Shown here one piece after another: positions 57,771-64,000 of a DNA stretch of 64,000 bases; positions within the stretch are counted from its first letter, which is position 1; every line of letters begins with the position of its first letter. The DNA is from a bacterium (GTDB lineage Bacteria; Bacillota; Bacilli; Lactobacillales; Streptococcaceae), in assembly GCA_905221125.1 (NCBI GenBank), contig CAJNBY010000004.1, positions 1 to 64,000 on the forward strand, written 5' to 3'. The notes below the pieces were generated by a model. It did no database searches. It was not told where the DNA came from and was given only the letters and a program-made list of their open reading frames with translations. The position numbers and the translations under genes are program-made.

Positions 57771-58745
57771 ATGAGAAAGAAACTCTTTCTGACTAGTGCT
57801 GCGGTCTTGTGGGCAGTAACAGCTATGAATAGCGTCCATGCAGCAACAGATGTTCAAAAAGTCATCGATGAAACCTATGTCCAACCTGAATATGTCCTAG
57901 GTTCTTCATTGTCTGAAGACCAAAAAAATCAAACTCTTAAGAAATTAGGCTACAATGCCTCAACAGACACCAAAGAACTCAAGACCGTGACACCTGATGT
58001 CTATTCTAAGATTATGAATGTGGCAAATGACTCTAGCTTACAATTGTATTCATCAGCCAAGATTCAAAAGCTAGGGGACAAATCGCCACTTGAGGTCAAG
58101 ATTGAAACACCTGAAAACATCACTAAGGTGACGCAGGATATGTACCGAAACGCAGCCGTAACGCTGGGTGTGGAACATGCCAAAATCACTGTAGCAGCAC
58201 CCATTCCAGTTACAGGTGAGAGTGCCTTAGCCGGGATTTACTATTCGCTGGAAGCTAATGGAGCCAAGGTGCCACAAGCCAACAAAGATTTGGCTCAAGA
58301 AGAGTTGAAGGCTTTGTCCGATATCAATGCTGAAAATAAGGACAAATCAGGCTATGATGCTAATAAATTAAATGTTGCCCTAGCCGATATCAAGTCAGGA
58401 CTCGCCAAAGCTAAAGAAAGCAAGGGAAATCTGACAGAGGAAGATGTCCGTAAAATTGTTGAAGATACCTTAAAAAATTACAAACTCGATCAGGTCATAA
58501 CAGGAAACCAGATCAATATCATCATCAATTTTGCTTTAAATCTCTCAAAAAGTGATATCCTCAGCAATGCAGATTTCACTAAAACCCTAAAGGACCTGAA
58601 ACAAAGCATTGTATCACAAGCTGGTGACAGTTTTAAAAATATTAACCTTAACTTTGATGCTGATAAGGCGCTAGAGGACGGCGGCAATTTCCTAAGCTCC
58701 CTCTGGCAAGCCATTGTCAACTTCTTCAAGAGTTTTGGTTCTTAA
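57771..58745 (+). CDS. Secreted DUF1002 family protein
   Basis: 324 residues. Signal peptide MRKKLFLTSAAVLWAVTAMNSVHA with cleavage probable after VHA. The DUF1002 domain follows (VLGSSLSEDQKNQTLKKLGYN, in parts: SLSEDQKNQTLKKLGY; then AVTLGVEHAKITVAAPIPVTGESALAG in parts). The C-terminal end is amphipathic (NFLSSLWQAIVNFFKSFGS). Function of the family is unknown; related proteins occur in many Firmicutes. Strong Shine-Dalgarno AAAGGAGG. Confidence 0.85.
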   Translation: MRKKLFLTSAAVLWAVTAMNSVHAATDVQKVIDETYVQPEYVLGSSLSEDQKNQTLKKLGYNASTDTKELKTVTPDVYSKIMNVANDSSLQLYSSAKIQKLGDKSPLEVKIETPENITKVTQDMYRNAAVTLGVEHAKITVAAPIPVTGESALAGIYYSLEANGAKVPQANKDLAQEELKALSDINAENKDKSGYDANKLNVALADIKSGLAKAKESKGNLTEEDVRKIVEDTLKNYKLDQVITGNQINIIINFALNLSKSDILSNADFTKTLKDLKQSIVSQAGDSFKNINLNFDADKALEDGGNFLSSLWQAIVNFFKSFGS

Positions 58746-58755
58746 GAAATTTCAT

Positions 58756-58763
58756 GGTATAAT
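58756..58763 (+). promoter_or_regulatory. -10 of the rlmCD promoter
   Basis: TG-G-TATAAT (TG at 58755-58756, TATAAT at 58758-58763). Leader of about 50 nt containing a possible small hairpin GCCG...CGGC around a T-run (58783-58800). Confidence 0.6.
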
Positions 58764-58806
58764 AGATGGTAACCGTAACGTTGCCGTCTTTTTTGTCGGC
58801 CAATAG

Positions 58807-60174
<1,368 letters not shown>

Positions 60175-60199
60175 AAACCTTTGAACGAAAGGGGTTAAG

Positions 60200-60225
60200 A
60201 AAAGCCTTGATTGTAAGGCTTTTTG
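60200..60225 (+). terminator. Terminator of rlmCD
   Basis: AAAAGCCTT-gattgt-AAGGCTTTTTG hairpin with T-run. Confidence 0.88.
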
Positions 60226-60295
60226 TTATATTAAAAATTTAAATTGAAAAGGAATCAATTTAAACAATAATATATCTCATACAGATTGTTAAATA

Positions 60296-60352
60296 TTGAA
60301 CTTATATAACTGTTATGATATAATATAAACAGATAAAACAGAGATAACAGTT
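60296..60352 (+). promoter_or_regulatory. Promoter and candidate operator of the gntR-ABC operon
   Basis: TTGAAC (60296-60301), 17-bp spacer, TATAAT (60319-60324) with TGA before it. A perfect palindrome ATAACTGTTAT (60306-60316) lies within the spacer, and ATAACAGTT (60344-60352), the reverse complement of AACTGTTAT, lies downstream of the start. This layout suggests autorepression by the GntR protein. Confidence 0.65.
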
Positions 60353-60375
60353 GGATAGTTAGGAGGATATGGAGG

Positions 60376-60756
60376 GTGAATATACAGATTGATAATTCAA
60401 GTGATAATCCGATTTATTTACAGATTAAAAATCAAATAAAGGCTCAGATTATTTTGGGAGAATTAAAGGTTGGCGAGCAATTACCATCAATCAGATTTTT
60501 AGCTAAAGAACTTCGAGTGAGTATGATAACTGCTAAAAGAGCTTTTGATGAACTAGAACTTGATGGTTTCATTAATTCAGTTCAAGGTAAAGGTAATTTT
60601 GTTGCAGCTCAAAATAAAGAGCTTATTCGAGAAGAATATTTGAAACGAATCGAATCAAAAATGCAAGATATTCTTGAGCTTTCAGCGATTGCAGGTGTTA
60701 CCAATGATGAGTTGGTAGAGATGTTTAGTAGTTATATGGAGGGAAAATATGAGTGA
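60376..60756 (+). CDS. GntR family (YtrA subfamily) transcriptional regulator
   Basis: 126 residues. Winged helix in the first 75 residues (NPIYLQIKNQIKAQIILGELKVGEQLPSIR in parts: GEQLPSIRFLAKEL, MITAKRAFDELELDG), then a short helical dimerisation tail rather than a large ligand domain, which defines YtrA-type regulators that control adjacent ABC transporters. It starts with GTG at 60376, supported by TTAGGAGGA. The stop overlaps the ATPase gene by 8 bp. Ligand unknown; relatives respond to cell-wall antibiotics. Confidence 0.9.
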   Translation: MNIQIDNSSDNPIYLQIKNQIKAQIILGELKVGEQLPSIRFLAKELRVSMITAKRAFDELELDGFINSVQGKGNFVAAQNKELIREEYLKRIESKMQDILELSAIAGVTNDELVEMFSSYMEGKYE

Positions 60757-61597
60757 TTTTGCTATTGAAATCAAAAACTTGGTTAAAAAATTTGATGACT
60801 TTACATTAGGACCGATAGATTTTTCTATTCCTAAAGGCTCTATTGTCGGATACATTGGCCAAAACGGGGCTGGTAAAAGTACAACCATAAAATTATTGTT
60901 AGGATTACTTAAGAAAGACTCAGGAGAAATTAAAATTTTAGGTTATGATAATCCTAATAGTCTTGAATTGAAAGATAAAATTGGAGTAGTGTTTGATGAT
61001 TTATTAGTGCCGGAAGAAATGACACTCGTTGATTTGGAAAAATTTTGTTCAAGGGTATATTCAAAATGGGACAGAGAATTTTTCTATCAATTAAAAAAGA
61101 AATTTAAATTATCTGAAAAACAGGCTATTCAAAGTTATTCTCGTGGAATGAGAATGAAATTATCGATGGCAGTAGCTTTATCTCATAAAGCAGAAATTCT
61201 CATTTTGGATGAAGCTACAAGTGGATTGGATCCGATTGTACGGGACGAAATTTTAGATTTTCTTCTTGACTTTATTCAAGATGAAAATCATACAATTTTA
61301 ATATCGTCACATATCCTATCAGATTTAGAGAAAGTGGCGGATTATATTGCTTTTATCAATGATGGTAAAGTTCTTTTTGTTGAATCAAAGGATGAACTCA
61401 AAGAAAACTATGCTATCTGTACTTTATCTAATGAAGAAGTTAAAAATCTTGATGAGGAATCTATAATTGGGAGAAGGATACACGCATTTGGACAAGAGAT
61501 GCTTGTTAAAAGAAATTTTATTCCAGATGGAATCAGATTACAAAAACCTTCTATCGAAGATATTATGATATATTTTTTGAAAGGAGATAAAAGATAA
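60749..61597 (+). CDS. ABC transporter ATP-binding protein
   Basis: 282 residues. Walker A GQNGAGKST (about 36-44), a signature that reads YSRGMRMKLSMA (SRGM in place of LSGGQ, as usual for this ABC-2 exporter subgroup), Walker B ILILDEATSGLDP and H-loop ISSHILSDLEKV. The C-terminal 60 residues are a variable regulatory region. It pairs with the membrane protein encoded immediately after (TAATG overlap), and both are controlled by the GntR gene. Exporter or resistance role inferred; substrate unknown. Confidence 0.92.
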   Translation: MSDFAIEIKNLVKKFDDFTLGPIDFSIPKGSIVGYIGQNGAGKSTTIKLLLGLLKKDSGEIKILGYDNPNSLELKDKIGVVFDDLLVPEEMTLVDLEKFCSRVYSKWDREFFYQLKKKFKLSEKQAIQSYSRGMRMKLSMAVALSHKAEILILDEATSGLDPIVRDEILDFLLDFIQDENHTILISSHILSDLEKVADYIAFINDGKVLFVESKDELKENYAICTLSNEEVKNLDEESIIGRRIHAFGQEMLVKRNFIPDGIRLQKPSIEDIMIYFLKGDKR

Positions 61598-62226
61598 TGA
61601 CTGCATTGATATTAAAAGATATAGCTACTTTAAAGAAAACACTACTATTAACTATTACTCTCTGTATTGCACTCATTGTTTATGGAATATATGAAAATGA
61701 AATTTTTATGATACCGCTTATTTGTACTATGATACCGTTAATTTTAAGTGCTATCGCTTTTGGCTATGATACGAGATCGAAGTTTGAACAATTTGCCTTT
61801 TCAATGCCTATTAAAAAGAGTAGCTTTGTACTAAGTAAATTGTTTTTTGCATTTGTTTTTGGATTAGTAGGTTCAGTTTGTTTATTTGTTCAATTGGTAA
61901 TAAAAAAAGAGATGTTAATAGACAGCATCATATTTATCTCACTAATTACATTAGTTGTAAGTGTTTTGATATCAGCTATTCAACTTCCGTTTATTCTTAA
62001 GTACGGGGCTGAAAAAGGTAGGCTGATCATGGTTATAACATACTTTACAGTATTTGCTCTATCTAGTTTTTTTAAAGCAAAATCAGATTTACTGACTAAT
62101 GTTGTGGAGTTTTTCTTAAAGAATTCGAGTTTAATGATTTTTATTGGAATGGTTTTTGTCAGTATTGTTATCATAGGAATTGCTATAAAAATATCTATTT
62201 TAATTATGGAGAAAAAAGAATACTAG
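61597..62226 (+). CDS. ABC-2 type transporter membrane protein
   Basis: 209 residues with about six predicted membrane helices (for example LLLTITLCIALIVYGIY and LICTMIPLILSAIAFGY). FEQFAFSMPIKKSSFVLSKL (in parts: MPIKKSSFVLSKL) is a typical cytoplasmic segment of ABC-2 permeases in GntR-linked systems. AT-rich compared with the housekeeping genes before it. With the ATPase it forms a half-size exporter, presumably two copies of each. No accessory substrate-synthesis gene lies nearby. Confidence 0.85.
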   Translation: MTALILKDIATLKKTLLLTITLCIALIVYGIYENEIFMIPLICTMIPLILSAIAFGYDTRSKFEQFAFSMPIKKSSFVLSKLFFAFVFGLVGSVCLFVQLVIKKEMLIDSIIFISLITLVVSVLISAIQLPFILKYGAEKGRLIMVITYFTVFALSSFFKAKSDLLTNVVEFFLKNSSLMIFIGMVFVSIVIIGIAIKISILIMEKKEY

Positions 62227-62269
62227 AGAAGTTGAGAGTAGATTATAAAAACTTAGAAGGAGGAACACC

Positions 62270-63124
62270 ATGCTAGGAGCAATTATTGGAGACATTGTTG
62301 GTTCTGTTTACGAGTGGAACAATATCAAAACAAAGGACTTTCCTTTATTTCGGAAGGACTGCTTTTTTACAGATGACACGGTTATGACCTGTGCTGTTGC
62401 AGAGGCGATTATGAATGAGGGACAAAAAGACGACTTCATTGACGCGATGAAGAAATATGGCAGACTGTATCCGAATGCTGATTACGGTACTCGGTTTAAT
62501 GCATGGCTAAACAGCGATAACTGTGAGCCTTATAATAGTTTTGGGAATGGATCAGCTATGCGTGTTTCTCCCTGTGCTTGGGTCATGGACTGTGGTTCTT
62601 ATGCAAGAGCTGGTATGTGGCCATCATCTAGAGGACTTGCTAGTCTTTCTGCAGAGGTAACTCATAACCATCCAGAAGGTATCAAAGGTGCCATGGCTAC
62701 AGCTGATGCTATCTTTCTATGTCGTTTTTACTTTGGTGGTTATTGTAGTGAATATGAGCAACCAATTAACAACAATCCTACCGAATGTAAAAAAAGGATT
62801 AAGGATTATATTGAGAAGGAATACGGCTACAATCTATCTCAAACTTTAGATGAAATTCGCCCTACATACCGTTTCAACGAAACATGTCAGGACACTGTAC
62901 CTCAGGCCATTATTGCCTTTCTTGAAAGTACTGATTTCGAAGATGCTATAAGAAACGCCATCTCACTTGGTGGCGACAGTGATACACTTGCTGCAATCAC
63001 TGGCAGCATAGCAGAGGCAGCTTATGGTATTCCTGATTGGATAAAGGAAAAAGCTTACTCTTACTTGGATAAACCCTTAAAGGATGTACTCAGGCGATGG
63101 GATAATAAGGTTGATATAAAATAA
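62270..63124 (+). CDS. ADP-ribosylglycohydrolase family protein
   Basis: 284 residues, DraG/ADP-ribosylglycohydrolase fold. The metal-binding motifs are intact: GAIIGDIVGSVYE, FTDDTVMTCAVAEA (Thr-Asp-Asp) and, C-terminal, LGGDSDTLAAITGSIAEA. GNGSAMRVSP and VTHNHPEG complete the family pattern. Such enzymes cleave ADP-ribose from arginine, nucleic acid or small molecules. No ADP-ribosyltransferase or toxin gene is nearby in the window, so the substrate is open. Strong Shine-Dalgarno AAGGAGGAA; 43 bp after the permease, so possibly part of the gntR operon. Confidence 0.88.
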   Translation: MLGAIIGDIVGSVYEWNNIKTKDFPLFRKDCFFTDDTVMTCAVAEAIMNEGQKDDFIDAMKKYGRLYPNADYGTRFNAWLNSDNCEPYNSFGNGSAMRVSPCAWVMDCGSYARAGMWPSSRGLASLSAEVTHNHPEGIKGAMATADAIFLCRFYFGGYCSEYEQPINNNPTECKKRIKDYIEKEYGYNLSQTLDEIRPTYRFNETCQDTVPQAIIAFLESTDFEDAIRNAISLGGDSDTLAAITGSIAEAAYGIPDWIKEKAYSYLDKPLKDVLRRWDNKVDIK

Positions 63125-63246
63125 AAGAGTTTCAATCTCCAGTACGTCATATTTCTCTTTTCCGTATTTTCATTGTATAATGATAGTACATTTACATGCA
63201 TACGATGAAATATAAACATTTCTAATGAATATTAAGGAGAATATTA

Positions 63247-64000
63247 ATGAAAAAAGCAATGTTAATTATCAACCCTACCTCTGGTGGGGAGAAGGCTTTG
63301 GATTACAAAGAAAAGCTGGAGAATAAAGCAAAAGAATACTTTGAGCACGTGGAAACCAAAATTACCGAAAAAGCGCTGGATGCAACCAATTTTGCTGAAG
63401 AGGCTTCTCGTGAGCAGTACGATGCAGTGGTGTGTTTTGGTGGAGATGGGACTGTCAACGAAGTCATTTCGGGTATTGCTGAGAGAGACTACATTCCTAA
63501 GTTAGGGATTATCCCAGGCGGTACGGGTAACCTCATTACAAAACTTTTGGAAATCAACCAAGATATCGATGGCGCTATTGATGAACTCGATTTTGATTTA
63601 ACCAATAAGATTGATATCGGTAAAGCGAATGACAATTATTTTGGTTACATCTTTAGTATCGGTTCTCTTCCTGAGGCGATTCACAACGTTGAAATCGAGG
63701 ACAAGACAAAATTCGGTATTTTAGCCTATGCTGTAAATACCATGAAGTCTGTCATGACGGATCAGGTCTTTAACATTAAGGTTGAAACAGAAAATGGAAA
63801 TTATATTGGTGAAGCTAGCCATGTTTTGGTTCTCTTGACAAATTACTTTGCTGACAAAAAAATCTTTGAAGAAAATAAAGATGGCTATGCCAACATTTTG
63901 ATTTTAAAAGATGCTTCTATATTCTCTAAATTATCCGTTATTCCTGATTTACTAAAAGGAGATGTTGTCGGCAATGATAATATTGAGTATATAAGAGCGC
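63247..64000 (+). CDS. Diacylglycerol/lipid kinase family protein, 3' end beyond window
   Basis: 251 codons are present without a stop. The DAGK catalytic domain has MLIINPTSGGEKALDY, CFGGDGTVNEVISG and IIPGGTGNLITKLLE, then the C-terminal beta domain starts. A paralogue of the kinase at 8624 in this window, with low overall similarity and the same three motifs. Its promoter has TATAAT (63176-63181) and its Shine-Dalgarno is AAGGAGAA. Lipid substrate not known. Confidence 0.87.
   Translation, partial: MKKAMLIINPTSGGEKALDYKEKLENKAKEYFEHVETKITEKALDATNFAEEASREQYDAVVCFGGDGTVNEVISGIAERDYIPKLGIIPGGTGNLITKLLEINQDIDGAIDELDFDLTNKIDIGKANDNYFGYIFSIGSLPEAIHNVEIEDKTKFGILAYAVNTMKSVMTDQVFNIKVETENGNYIGEASHVLVLLTNYFADKKIFEENKDGYANILILKDASIFSKLSVIPDLLKGDVVGNDNIEYIRA

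Noticed and set aside
58768..58795. Attenuator hairpin GGTAAC/GTTGCC plus T-run in the rlmCD leader
   Set aside because: The stem starts at or before the predicted transcription start, so it could not fully form in the RNA.

Overview
This is a low-GC Firmicute chromosome, almost certainly a Streptococcus of the mitis group (S. pneumoniae, S. pseudopneumoniae, S. mitis or S. oralis). Three things point there: near-identity, from memory, of many proteins to pneumococcal ones (GapN, GlgC, SpxR, AdcAII, Pmp23, Etrx2, RlmCD); two BOX interspersed repeats; and adcAII followed by two histidine-triad (pht) genes. Both Pht proteins are longer and built differently from those of reference pneumococci, so a mitis/pseudopneumoniae-like strain or a divergent pneumococcus is more likely than a TIGR4-type strain. 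No phage, complete IS element or CRISPR array is present.

Layout. 1-2.4 kb holds the 3' end of an LPXTG wall-anchored protein, a small hairpin repeat and an Rpn-type PD-(D/E)XK nuclease gene. 2.5-6.6 kb holds an ABC-F ATPase, an Rgg regulator and an MFS exporter. 6.7-11.9 kb is ligA, a DgkB-type lipid kinase and pullulanase. 12.3-19.6 kb is central and storage carbohydrate: gapN, then the overlapping glgB-glgC-glgD-glgA operon behind two promoters, each followed by a CcpA-type cre. 19.6-23.3 kb holds serB, glycerate kinase, yueI (antisense) and enolase. 23.5-30.9 kb holds murA2, an acetyltransferase, spxR, map, ribF, a YitT-family membrane protein, degV and hup. 31-42.2 kb is an envelope and metal block: ccdA-etrx2 thiol relay, an amino-acid permease, and the zinc-regulated adcAII-phtD and pht genes with AdcR boxes at their promoters. 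42.2-50.6 kb holds pepT, hemH, mscL, gtrA, a preQ1-II riboswitch with queT, tRNA-Thr, the asd RNA, asd-dapA, mnmE and a tautomerase. 50.8-60.2 kb is translation and one-carbon housekeeping: tdk, prfA, prmC, tsaC-type gene, glyA, a nucleoid-associated protein, pmp23, a DUF1002 protein and rlmCD. 60.3-64 kb is accessory: a GntR/ABC transporter operon, an ADP-ribosylglycohydrolase and the start of a second DgkB-like kinase. In pneumococcus, as I recall, pathogenicity island PPI-1 begins just after rlmCD, so this end is probably a variable locus.

Most notable pattern. Five genes (the ABC-F gene, ligA, yueI, ribF, gtrA) share one start geometry. An extended -10 (TGN plus a TATAAT-like hexamer) is followed by exactly six bases and then the ATG, with no Shine-Dalgarno. 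This predicts leaderless mRNAs whose first base is the A of the start codon. Other regulatory signals seen directly are a palindrome inside the -35/-10 spacer of the GntR operon, cre sites at both glg promoters, AdcR boxes at the same offset from two promoters, a cin-box-like element before the rpn gene, and a free-standing promoter/terminator unit for the asd RNA.
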